A stretch of 64,000 nucleotides of DNA, taken from Coprinus comatus. Lineage: Eukaryota; Basidiomycota; Agaricomycetes; Agaricales; Agaricaceae. The stretch spans positions 248,001 to 312,000 of the forward strand of contig JAWPGT010000017.1 in assembly GCA_034638255.1 (NCBI GenBank), given 5' to 3'. A program made the translations under genes and the position numbers. Positions 34,630-45,142 of the stretch are shown piece after piece. The notes beneath the pieces are model-generated. The model was not told the DNA's origin, ran no database searches, and was given only the letters and a program-made list of their open reading frames with translations. Each line of letters begins with the position of its first letter. Positions within the stretch are counted from its first letter, which is position 1.

Positions 34630-37600
34630 TCACACTCGAGTCGAAGCGCCATTTCCACCAGTAGCACCGTTTCTCAATCCTCCTCCTCCTCCTCCTACAC
34701 CAACACCTCCAACACCAACACCATTAAAACCCATACTATTCCTCATAACCCTCATCTGTTGCATAATTCTCAGATGCATCAAAGTAGAATATTCAATCCC
34801 TTGAACTCTTAAAGGAACAGGTACTGGTATGGGTACCGGTAACGTTGTAGGAGTTGATGACATTGTCATGTTGGAGATTGGTATTGGTATTGACATTGGT
34901 ACCATGTTCATACCATTCATACCAACGTTCATTGGCATAGGTAAACCATTCATTAAGGGTAGAGAGAGAGGTAGAGGTAGGAATGTATATGGTATACCTC
35001 CTGTTCCTGTTTGGCCTGCTTGGCCTTGTGTTCCTGAACTTGGTTTATGTGTGTAATTGGAATGTTGAGTATACGTATGGCCATGGGCATAAGTAGGTGC
35101 TTGAGTATGCGTGTGAGGTTGAGGATGTTGAGTATAAGGGTGGGAATGGGTATAATGAGTAGGTACGGATGGATACGTATGCATATGCATATGTGCACCA
35201 GTACCTGTATTCATGTACGTGTTAGTAGCATATGAATTTGGATTTGAATATTGGTGAGGATATATATGAGTTGGAGTAATGGGTGGCGGTGTAAGGGTAG
35301 GTGAAGGTGAAGAATAGGAAGGTGAACCTTCAAGATCGTTATTCGTGTTCGGATTTGGATTTGAGGTTGTTGATGTGTTTCTTGTATGACGATGTTGAGG
35401 ATGATTATTCCAAGAATTGGAATTAATTCCTTCTTCGTTATACACTTCTTCGTCATCCCTTCTCTCTTCAAGTTCTTCGTGCTCGTGTTCGTGCTTATGC
35501 TCGTACTCACTTTGAACTTCTTCCTCTTCCTGAGGTTCAGGAGATTCAACCAATCGTTCCGGCTCAGACCAAACAGAAGGCGCCCCACCACTACCACCAA
35601 CACCTAAACCCATTCCTACACCTCCACCATAACCCAAACCTGAACGAGATCTAACTCCCATACTCATACCCATACCCATACCAGTAGTAGTTCCAGGTAA
35701 AGGTAAACTAACTGTCGAACCATTATTCGAATTAGCATTCGAAGCTGACGAAAGTGAATCCGTTCTTCTTCTTAACGCCAAAAACAATTCTTTCGATCTA
35801 TTTCTTTTCGTTTCTGGATCCACTGGAGGATGTAAATTTGTATGCGGATTTGTTGTTGGAAAGGATAACGTCCATCCTCCTTCCATAGCCGTAGCCGTAG
35901 TCTCAGTTGTAGTCCCAGCAGTATGATGAGCAACATTAGCATTAACACCAGAGGAGGCTGCATTCGAGTCCTCTTCCTCTGAAGAACAAGAACCAGAATA
36001 AGAAGAAATCAAACTCATCCTTCTCCTTCTCCTCCTGCTCCAACCACTATTCCCATTAACACTCCCATTTGCACTCAACGCGCCATTTTCCGAAACCGCC
36101 ATTCTCTGGGTTAAACACCCATGGCTGAGATTAAATCCCAATCCGTATCCCAAACCAGGTATAACAGGACTTGAACCTTGGCTTGTTGGTAAACTCTGCA
36201 CAACACCACCATCACCGTTGTTAGTGCAAGAACGAAGTTGATCAACGATAGCACGTGTACGAGACACCCTCGTTGGTCTACGTCTTTGACTTTGATTAAC
36301 GTTGTTGTACATTGACTCTTGAAGGAAAGGTGGTATAAAATCATTGCCGTTACCATTGTCATTGGTATCGGGATTCGAGTTTGCACCAGAACCAGAGCTA
36401 CTTGTGGAACTGCTTGTTCTCGAACGTGTTGCCAAAAACACCGACACTGGGTCTTGATGAGTGCGAGTCTGATTCCTTTTATCGCTGGCGCCTATCGATG
36501 ATGGGAACGTGTTGCTAGTATTCAGGGTTGGGAAACAAAACGCGGCATTGACATTTTCTTCTGTATTTATAGAAGAGGAAGTTGTGGATGTGGATGTTCT
36601 AAAGGAAAGAGGAGGTAACGAAGAAAAAGTAGATGAAGGAGAGGTGATTATTGGCACAAATGAAGAAGCGGTTGGATTTAGTCTGAATGTTTTTGTAGGT
36701 GATTGGATTAGACGAGAAAAGTAGTCAGCACCAGTTCCAGTTCCGAACAGCGGTTTTGAGTTTCGTTTTTGAGAAGTGGTGGTTGCGGTAGAACGCGCCT
36801 TCCGAGTTTCAGCCTTAGTTAAACTCTCTTGTACAAGAGTTTTCAAAGTTTTTCCATCCATAAGTTCTTCAACAAAATCACGCCACCGCTCTTTTCTCCT
36901 CTTATCCAACTCGAATTTGGACTCGAAACTAAACTTGAACTTGTCGTCGTCCTCATTACTAGTCGGTGTGTTGTCTTCTTCTTGCAATGAGGGCAAACAA
37001 TAATCAACGCCTTCATAACTCTCCATTACTTCACAAGCGCTCCGTACACCCACCAAATCTTCATTCAGCTTCAGCATAGCCTCCATATCATTTATTCCAT
37101 CTTCACTTCCAACATTTGAAGACTTGTTCTTGGAAAACACTTGCCACTCATTTGTTGAGCGTGTTTTCAAACCACTCTCCTCCTTGTCTTCTTCCTCAAC
37201 TCCATCCTCATGTTCAACATCTTCATCTCCATGTACACACTCGACTTGATCTCCATTAAACAAACCCAGATGATAATGTGGCGGTTTAACAAAAGGCGAA
37301 ATTAACCTCGAACGCGAGATTTCTTCAGCGCTTGTAGTACCAGGTGTCGGTGGCAGCTGTTCAAAAGCCCAAGAAACGGCTCGAAAAGAAGTTTTCCACC
37401 AATTATTCCTCGAGATTATATGCCAGTCATCATCTTCTTTCTTTGAAGGAACGACCACATGGTTTTTGGTGGTTTTTGAAGTTAACGGTGACCTTGTCCG
37501 CTGGTCATCCATTAGCCAGCCTAGGATTGAACTAAGAGCTGGGTATAATAGAGAAGAAAAGAACGCACGGTTGGGTTTGTGGTAGCTGCTCAAAAGAGAA

Positions 37601-37659
37601 GAGAGAGAGACTACAAGAAGAACATGCGTCTTGGGCCTTGCCTTGACCTCCAAAGTCAC
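34630..37659 (-). CDS. Large low-complexity protein of unknown function
   Basis: One uninterrupted frame of 1009 codons, rare in this intron-rich window. No domain recognised. An ATG 49 codons in (37512, MDDQRTRSPLTSKT) may be the true start, since the earlier part (SLSSLLSSYHKPNRAFFSS) resembles translated leader. Residues about 70-260 are acidic and moderately ordered (WHIISRNNWWKTSFRAVSWAFEQL, then long Glu/Asp runs). A basic helical block follows (KERWRDFVEELMDGKTLKTLVQ). The rest is Ser/Thr/Asn/Gly-rich, with Tyr-His-Pro repeats and dipeptide runs such as NPNPNTNN, and an end built from MNGMNMVPM-like and GVGVGG-like repeats. Likely disordered, perhaps phase-separating or regulatory; unknown. 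Confidence 0.55.
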   Translation of the reverse strand: MTLEVKARPKTHVLLVVSLSSLLSSYHKPNRAFFSSLLYPALSSILGWLMDDQRTRSPLTSKTTKNHVVVPSKKEDDDWHIISRNNWWKTSFRAVSWAFEQLPPTPGTTSAEEISRSRLISPFVKPPHYHLGLFNGDQVECVHGDEDVEHEDGVEEEDKEESGLKTRSTNEWQVFSKNKSSNVGSEDGINDMEAMLKLNEDLVGVRSACEVMESYEGVDYCLPSLQEEDNTPTSNEDDDKFKFSFESKFELDKRRKERWRDFVEELMDGKTLKTLVQESLTKAETRKARSTATTTSQKRNSKPLFGTGTGADYFSRLIQSPTKTFRLNPTASSFVPIITSPSSTFSSLPPLSFRTSTSTTSSSINTEENVNAAFCFPTLNTSNTFPSSIGASDKRNQTRTHQDPVSVFLATRSRTSSSTSSSGSGANSNPDTNDNGNGNDFIPPFLQESMYNNVNQSQRRRPTRVSRTRAIVDQLRSCTNNGDGGVVQSLPTSQGSSPVIPGLGYGLGFNLSHGCLTQRMAVSENGALSANGSVNGNSGWSRRRRRRMSLISSYSGSCSSEEEDSNAASSGVNANVAHHTAGTTTETTATAMEGGWTLSFPTTNPHTNLHPPVDPETKRNRSKELFLALRRRTDSLSSASNANSNNGSTVSLPLPGTTTGMGMGMSMGVRSRSGLGYGGGVGMGLGVGGSGGAPSVWSEPERLVESPEPQEEEEVQSEYEHKHEHEHEELEERRDDEEVYNEEGINSNSWNNHPQHRHTRNTSTTSNPNPNTNNDLEGSPSYSSPSPTLTPPPITPTHIYPHQYSNPNSYATNTYMNTGTGAHMHMHTYPSVPTHYTHSHPYTQHPQPHTHTQAPTYAHGHTYTQHSNYTHKPSSGTQGQAGQTGTGGIPYTFLPLPLSLPLMNGLPMPMNVGMNGMNMVPMSIPIPISNMTMSSTPTTLPVPIPVPVPLRVQGIEYSTLMHLRIMQQMRVMRNSMGFNGVGVGGVGVGGGGGGLRNGATGGNGASTRV

Positions 37660-37714
37660 GGGACCTTTTTGGCGTTTAACATCCGATCAATTCAATTATT
37701 AAATTACATTTTAT

Positions 37715-39036
37715 CTACTTTTTCCGCCCTTTCCGAGCAACACTTTGCTGCTGTCCACCACCAGCTCCGTTCTTGATACACTCATCGCAGTACCACTTTT
37801 CTGGCACAGGTTGTTTGAGTCCAACACAACTCAGATGGAACTGTAATTATATCATTAGTATTTGTCATATTAAAATGTGACTCTAACAGACTCACCCATT
37901 CGTATGGACATCCATTCTCGTTGTCGCAAGCCACCATCTATATTACATTGTCAGTGAATAGTAAGTGGTAGTAGAAATACAAGACTTACGTCGCCATAGC
38001 TTTGTTTCTGGCAGAAACAATATAAACGTTCGTCCTCGGCATCATCTTCAGCCTCCATATCATCATTAGCCTCTGCTTCTGGTTCAGACTCTTCCACAGG
38101 GTGTATCACTCTTGATAGGCGAGAGCGAGGATGTGATGTCTGAGTGTTAACAGCAGCAGCAGCAGCAGAGGGTGATGCAGATCGGTGTTTCGTAGGAGAT
38201 GGGACCGGTGTGATTTTAATAGACGCAGACCCAGCCAGTCGACGCTCTGCATAACAGTGATAAGGATAATAATACTACACAAAGAAGATGTGAACAAACT
38301 CTTGGTTGCACTGCCAGTGTTGGTAGTTGCGGTAACTGCACTATGAACAGGAGTTGCCGAACCTTGTCTTGAATCTGATGTACCACCCAAGGCATTCCTC
38401 AAGCTATCGCTGATTTGTTGAGCAGCATTTCTTCCACTAGCAGTAGTAAAGTCCATGCCCAACCCTGGGCCGGCTTTGCCAACTGCAGAAATTGACATGT
38501 CGGGTGTTTCACCTTGAAGGTATTTGACTTTGACAATGTCGGTGTCGAGACGAGACCTTGTTCGGGATATGAGCTCTACGAGACGTTTTGCGAGAGCGAT
38601 TTTCTCGTCCGAAAGTTCCTGAATTTCGGCATAGGTCGCTTGTATCTTTGCTGGAAGTGAGCTATCTTTGGGAGATGGGGATCGTTGGGAGGGGTCTGTG
38701 GGCGTTGATGATGAGGCTATGCGTAGAGAATGGCGGATATAGCGCGCAGAGTCCTTGTCTATTTCCTGCTGGAGCTCTAATTGAGGTGAGTTGGGCTGTT
38801 GGTGTTGAGTAGCAAAAGTGATATATCACCTTGAACGCGTGTCTCCTTGAGTTTGATTTCCTGAAGGAGATGATTGGCCTCGCCGGGTAGATTGTCAAGA
38901 CCTGGAGTTGATCAGCAACCGAACAGTCATGAGAACTTGTTGACGTGCTGTAGATGAATTCCGAGGCAATTGTAGCAGCTTCCTCTGAGTTCTGAACGTT
39001 CATGAGATCACAAGTCAACTTACTCAACTCTCCCAC
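37715..39036 (-). CDS. ING-family PHD-finger protein (YNG/ING like)
   Basis: Histone-reader subunit of acetyltransferase or deacetylase complexes (NuA4, NuA3 or Rpd3 in yeast); the PHD finger binds H3K4me3 in the nucleus. The C-terminal PHD is complete over three exons: CFCQKQSYGDMVACDN, CPYEW, FHLSCVGLKQPVPEKWYCDEC, with the C4HC3 ligands, the aromatic-cage Tyr and Trp, and a basic tail ending KGRKK. The N-terminal ING helical domain is recognisable as LDNLPGEANHLLQEIKLKETR, then AEIQELSDEKIALAKRLVELISRTRSRLD. The linker has a poly-Ala run from GCA/GCT/GCC codons (38150-38170). Start taken at 39036; the in-frame ATG at 39003 is equally possible. The first intron is very short, about 35 nt. 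Divergent from esterase copy 3, with only 73 nt between the starts. Confidence 0.86.
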
Positions 39037-39109
39037 GGCTCTACTTCTTTCTAATTACCCACATGTTGCCCTATATAAAATCATTCCCAATAATGTCTCC
39101 CTCTCTAAA

Positions 39110-41139
39110 ATGCTTCTCTACATCCCCGCAGTTCTTCTGGCTCATCTCGTTGTCTTGACCGGTGCTCAGAACACTGGTTTGACCGTTTCTACCCAGCAGG
39201 GCGGTGTCATCGGCTCTCTTGCAACTTCTGGTGTTCGTAGATTCCTAGGTGTACCCTATGCTACTGCTAAGCGTTGGGAAGCTCCTACGTTACCCCCAGC
39301 TCGGTCCTCTGCTCTCAATGCTACCGCCTTCGGTGACTCTTGTCCTCAAAGTCTATCAGATTCCAGATTCGAGTTCTTGAAACTCTCGGGTGCTGGCGTC
39401 GATAATGTTCCTGAATCAGACAACTGCTTGTCTGCTAATGTCTGGGCTCCTGCTATCAGTCGTAAACAAGGCACTGCTGTTTTACTTTGGATCTATGGCG
39501 GTTCTTTCAGCTTTGGTACCGTAAGTTTATTTATCTCTTAACTCTACCCCCTTCTCATTGCTTTTCAGAGCAACTTCAGAGTTTATAACGGAGAGAACAT
39601 TGTACGCGACAACGACGATATTACTGTAGTAACAATCAACTATCGTACCAACCTCTTTGGTCAACCTAATGCTCCTCAACTCATAAGCACCACCTCTTCT
39701 CAAAACTTTGGTTTACTCGATATCGAAGCTGCTATTAAATGGGTACACGACAATATTGCTGCCTTTGGTGGAGATCCTAACAGGATCACTTTATTCGGGG
39801 AGAGTGCCGGTAGTGTGGCAATTGACGCATACACATTTACTCATCCTCAAGATACCATCGTTAAAGGTCCGTTTCTTGATCATCCGGAACAACTCCACAA
39901 TATCAAACTTCTTTCTCCCCATATATAGGTATCATTCAACAGTCGGGAACGTGAGTACCATAAGACCTACTCCAGATTTTAAATTCATTGTTTTGTCAGA
40001 TCTGACCTTGTGCTTTCTGTCCCGATCGCCAAAATTTCGGTTGATGAACCTGATACAGAGGCCTGGAGTAAATTAGCTGATCAAGTTGGCTGTGGAAGTG
40101 GTATGTACCCTATACGTCATTTTCATCATCTTCCTCGTTAATTCGTTTATCGATCATCTTTTTCTCGTGTTGGGTGTGTGTGTGTGCGTGTGTGAAAAAA
40201 TAAACCATGTGGTATACTATTGTAGATCCTACCGCTGCCCAATTAGCATGTATGAAAGCGGTTTCAACTGCTAACCTTGAACAAGGTGCTAAAGATGCCG
40301 ATGTTTCATTCAGTGTCATCGTTGATGGTATGCTCCTTCCCTTCCCTCTTTTATTCTTCCCTCCCACATATTAAATTAATCCATTAACTTCTTTATACCA
40401 TTACTAGACATAACAATTCTTTCGGACACACGAAAACGCGCCTCAGCGGGAAACTTTTTAAAAGTCCCGTTACTAGGCGGATCAAACGCAAATGAAGGAG
40501 ATATATTCTCAGTAGCTACTCAACTTTTAGAACTTGGATTTACAATTCCGGGAGTAACTCAAACACTTGCTGATTTGGTTACGAAAGTTGCTTTCACTTG
40601 TTCGGCTAGAGAAAATGCGGAAGACAGAAGTAAAAATGGGGTTAATACCTGGAGGTATCTATATTCCGGTAAGCGTATCACGTTTCTCTTTTTATCTTTT
40701 TCTGTTTTCGTTTCTAAAAACCTTTCCCCTTTGGTTATATTTCATAATAGGCGTTTTCCCAGATATCTCAACAAGAAGAGATTTAAGAGCATACCATTCT
40801 TCCGAAATCCCAATAATATTCGGTACCTATAACGAAAGTACAATTGCTCCACCAACTTCAAATGAAATCACACTTTCAAAATATATGCAAAGTGCTTGGG
40901 TGGCATTTGCTAAGGATCCTTTGAATGGACTTTCTATTGCTCCATTTAATTGGCCAAAGTGGTCTTCTAGTGTAGGAGGTGGGAAGAATTCTTTGGTTGT
41001 GTTGGGAAGTGATCAGAAAGAGGATGGTGCTGTTTTTGTTGATCCAATGGCGAATGATGGTCCTGATGATGGTTGTGAAACTGTTGATTTGTTGGTGGAT
41101 GCGTATAATGCTATTGGAATTATTATTGGTGGGTTTTAA
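39110..41139 (+). CDS. Type-B carboxylesterase (copy 3)
   Basis: Predicted secreted carboxylesterase. The ATG at 39110 gives a clean signal peptide (MLLYIPAVLLAHLVVLTGAQ) before TVSTQQGGVIG. Motifs in order: VRRFLGVPYATAKRWEAP, DNCLSANVWAPA, oxyanion loop WIYGGSF (Gly-to-Ser change at the third Gly), VRDNDDITVVTINYRTNLFGQPN, nucleophile elbow FGESAGS (GESAG rather than GQSAG), CMKAVSTANLE, acid in SNANEGDIF, and base in AYHSSEIPIIFGTY. It has about seven exons and a C-terminal extension after FNWPKW ending IGIIIGGF at 41139. The gene looks intact and is the most divergent of the four copies. Confidence 0.87.
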
Positions 41140-41484
41140 GTGATTTGTGATGGTGATGGTGGTGGTTGTGGTGGTGGATTCGATAATATGTGTGGTACGT
41201 GTGTGTTGGTTTTTTTTTATGGTGGTTTTGGGATTTTGATTTGGTGTTTTTTTCTTTGTAGGTGACGATCTCAAGGATGGGGTGGGTGAGAATTTAACGA
41301 CAGCTTTTTCTTATACCCAAGGTTATTGACATTGATGGAAATGAATGGAATTGGCATGGATTATTTGATATGGAAAAAAGGAAAAGGTTCAACAAGTAGA
41401 GTACAGACACACGTCCTCAAATGTCCTTCATACAACATTGATATACCATTGTATTTGAAATACTAAGCAGTTTAAAAACTTCGT

Positions 41485-41690
41485 ACAAACGATAGGATAT
41501 ACCATAGTTCTCTACCGTGTTGATGAATGAGAACATCCACCGCACTGTTTAAATTACACCGCGTGTTTTCTACTATTTCCCTCGCATGATACATGGCTCA
41601 TGATGGCTACGTTCATATTCTTGTTTGCCTTTGAATATTTGAACTGTTGACTATGAATTTTGAAATTTGAAGGCTCGACCTGGTCGGGCC
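41485..41690 (+). repeat. Diverged direct repeat upstream of FunK1
   Basis: About 200 nt resembling 44730-44920. Shared segments include ACAAACGA, CTACCGTGTT.ATGAAT.AGAAC, TTTTCTACT and TGG.(T/C)CATGA. It ends about 245 nt before the FunK1 start at 41933; the second copy ends about 220-260 nt before esterase copy 4. Possibly shared upstream regulatory DNA or the remnant of a tandem duplication. Confidence 0.55.
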
Positions 41691-41932
41691 CAGGACACAA
41701 CTGTGAATAATTAATTCGGGTAATCACGTGACTGATCTTGATGCGCCATTCCTGTGCTACCACTTTAGTCCACATTAATCATTTTTTTTTCCCCAATGTT
41801 GGCACATCGAATATGCGGGAGTCTCTCGGAAGTTGAAAAAATTCCCGGTTGAAGCCCTTTGCTTCCGTATTCCTCTTGTCTTGCTTCAGTCTCTGTACCT
41901 GTTGAGAATAAACCCTTCCAGGAGATAATAAG

Positions 41933-44422
41933 ATGGCTACAGAAACCCATTCTCAGTCCTCAGGAAATGACTTCTCTGAATACCCAAGCTCAAATTTCGA
42001 TGGTATGTAATATGTATATGTCAAGGTTTTAAAAGTTCTAAAATTCTTGGTTTTATTTAGTCTCCATGAGCGCTTCTGTAAGCGCAACCCCCATCAACAG
42101 AAATCGTACTGCTGCTCTAAACAACTTTGATTTCGACAACGTGAAAGCGAATCTTGCCGGACGCATGAAGACGAATATTCCCCTGTTGGACTTTATTGAA
42201 CGTATCTTCCAGTTCAATCAAACAACCCTCGATTTGTTTAAAGATCCTAAAATTTGGCAGGTCGAGCCAAGTCTCTTTCAAGAATATCAGCAACACTTTG
42301 ATTCATCCGCTGCTGAAGTCGAAACTTATTTTGTCAAAATCATAAACCATCTCCTTCCTCGCATCGTCGCCATGTTTAAAGAAGCGAATCCGAACATCAG
42401 TATTCCTAGTTCCTTCAATTATCTTGAACTGTTTGGAAGCAAACCTGAACCACTACATTCCACCGCTGAAATCGAAACCGCAACAAACACGCCAGGCTCT
42501 ACGGCTCCATTAAAAGATTGGAAGGACGAAATATATACTCTGCACTACAAAAATGCCAAACACATTTGGGAATTCAACACGCATACAATGGAACCTACTC
42601 CTACATTCACCTCGACGTCGAGATCTTCCACACCTACATATCTCAGAAAGATGTATTTCAAACGTCCCTGGATGACTATCAACGATTCTAGTCAACATTA
42701 CCCTTCCAAACGTCGCAAAATTGAACCTCCAGATGCACATCTGAAACTTACAACATACATCCTGGAATCATATCTTTCCAACAATACTCATCTCTATAAC
42801 GTAGGTGTTAATGTGGAAGAGTTTGAGATTTCTCTCATGTATGTTGACCGAATGGTTTGTTTGCGTACGGAAGTGATCGATATAAGAAATCGACCTCAGG
42901 ATTTCGCACTCCTTGTCTGTGCCCTTTCTTTCTCCACCCTTCGCACTGCTGGATTCAGCCCTTTCCTCACAGAACCTATCGTGACAAGTACCAAGAATAA
43001 AGGGAATTCCACCAAGGACCACGCCACAGATTCTACCGGGAATGTGAACCATGGACTAGTAACTTTGGAGGTGACGGATTGGAAAGCTATTGTTGCGGCA
43101 GTGGTAAAACCTAATTGGAGTGAGTCATGTTTTAATGCTGGAGAGTTGACTCGAAGGGAGTCAATCAATATGTCGTTGAAAAGTTGTGTCTTCCAATTTC
43201 GACATCGTAGTGAAGGAGAAAGTGTATGGAACATTCATGCAGCAGCACATTTCCCGAGCAACATCACTAGATTTGTGGTTGATCAAACCATTTTTCGACC
43301 TCGAAGACTAGGCTTTGGTCGCCACACGACCGTTTATAAAACCATGGCGTTTTTCGAGAATGGAGATCAAATGGATAATATTGCCTTGAAGATGAGTTGG
43401 CCTCTTGCTATTGGTGAAGAAGAACCGACTATTATCAAACATCTGCATAAAACAATCCCCAATTACTGTAGTCATCTCCCTACTGTTTTCTTTGACGTCA
43501 AGTACACTGCAAAACAGCTAGGACTTCCGTGGTATGAGGCTTCGTGGACCAAGGAGATGCCAGATTTCGAATTGCGTAACTTGCAAGTCCTCGCAACACC
43601 GGTGTACAATCGCCTTTGGATGGCAAAAAGTGTATCCGAGTTTAAGACAGTTTGGTTGGACGCAGTGAAATGTATGTATTCAGTTTTTCTGCTATCAATC
43701 TACTGCCTTTGACATTTTTCTCAATAACTTGTTTCTAGGTCATTATGCAGCATGGAAACGGGGACGCATTTTACATCGTGATATCAGTGTGAACAACATT
43801 ATGTTTATTAGAGACGATGTGACATCAAACGTAACAGGGATTCTCAATGATTGGGACATGGCGACTTGGTTGGCCAAGGATGAAGTTCCAAAATCAGGAG
43901 CTAAACATGGCACAGGTACCTTACCCTTCATGGCGGTCGAACTTTTAATGGATCCACCATATCAACATGAATTCCGTCATGATCTCGAATCCTTTTTTTG
44001 GGTCCTTCTTTGGGTTGCCATTTTCTTTGATTTTTCTGGCAAGGAACCTAATATTATGGGTAAAGTTAACCAAGATAAGTATGCTATGTTGAAGAAGTGG
44101 ATGGTTTCAGCAGACACAATGGATGTACGACACGCAAAAATCGAGTGGTTCATAATCTCACGAGAACGAGAAGCACTCCTTGGATTGATTCCTGAAGGTA
44201 ATTCGGACCTTAAGGAATGGTTATACAACTTGTTCGGAATGTTTGGAAAGGCATTACTTGATTATCAAGCTCACATTGGTGGCAAGGTAATGTAATCCTA
44301 GTAAACTGCCAAAAAGAAACAATAATAACGATTCATGGGAACAGGAAGATCAAGATTTGCTAGCACCAGTTACTTATGAGATGTTCACGAAAGCTATTGG
44401 TGAGAAGGTGGAAGACGAGTGA
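41933..44422 (+). CDS. FunK1 fungal-specific protein kinase
   Basis: Member of FunK1 (PF17667), a kinase family expanded in multicellular basidiomycetes; targets unknown. Four exons: MATETHSQSSGND..., a long second exon to about 43670, a third from 43739, and a last one reading EDQDLLAPVTYEMFTKAIGEKVEDE, stopping at 44422; about 770 aa. The N-lobe Lys is probably in NIALKMSWP and the alpha-C Glu in EEEPTIIKHLHK. The catalytic loop is intact (LHRDISVNNIM). The metal-binding DFG motif is DWD (ILNDWDMA), as usual in FunK1. The activation segment end is GTLPFMAVELL. RHDLESFFWVLLW follows, also a FunK1 hallmark. It looks active and intact. It sits between esterase copies 3 and 4, with a diverged direct repeat on each side. 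Confidence 0.88.
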
Positions 44423-45142
44423 GGGAGAACAAGGTTGAATGTTGAATCCTTTTGTAACGTTTTTTATTCATGTTTTTCACTGCGTCCTTAATTAATCCTT
44501 TTAACTCTATTTCCATGATCCTTGTCAATAGAATCAATTGATTATATGAACACCTCCAGACTGGCGATTACCGTAATCCTGAAGAATTGACCATTCGACG
44601 GCCTCTCGTCACCTTTTATTTTGACAGATGCTGAGTTTTGGAAGAAACTTCATCAAGTTACGACTTTCCGATAAAATCCAGAAGGATACCACAATGACAT
44701 ACCATCTCATACCATCGCAAACACCAAGCAATCCAAATACCTACAAACGACGGGTATGCTATAGCTACCGTGTTCATGAATCAGAACTTCTCCACGCTGT
44801 TCAGATTTCCCCGTTTTTTCTACTCCTCCCCATATGGTCCATGACCCATGATTCACATCCTTGTTGGTACTTGAACTGTCAATTGGTTCAGGTGACTGGT
44901 ATGTAGAGACTATGAAGGTTTGACAGCATGGTCTTTATAGCTAGCGTGTCTATGGACATACTACCATCATCTTCTCTTCATGCCAAGGAGACAAGAAATG
45001 CTCCCGAAACCTCTTGTGATTATTTTAATGAACTCCTTACATCAAAGATCAGCATACAAGGCTGCAATTTGATTTCACCACTTCAACAACAAAAATCTAT
45101 ATGAACGCAAATTTTCTTCGAAATTCTCTAACCAACAAAAAA
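44423..45142. other. Intergenic between FunK1 and esterase copy 4
   Basis: Contains the second member of the direct repeat at about 44730-44920, otherwise no gene. Confidence 0.45.
44730..44920 (+). repeat. Diverged direct repeat upstream of esterase copy 4
   Basis: Partner of 41485-41690 in the same orientation, placed at a similar distance before the next start codon (45143). Identity by eye is about 65-70 percent with small gaps. Confidence 0.55.

Noticed and set aside
34097..34812. Long open frames on both strands in the purine tract
   Set aside because: Low-complexity artefacts (Phe/Ser-rich on one strand, Lys/Glu-rich on the other) of a polypurine sequence lying in the 3' flank.
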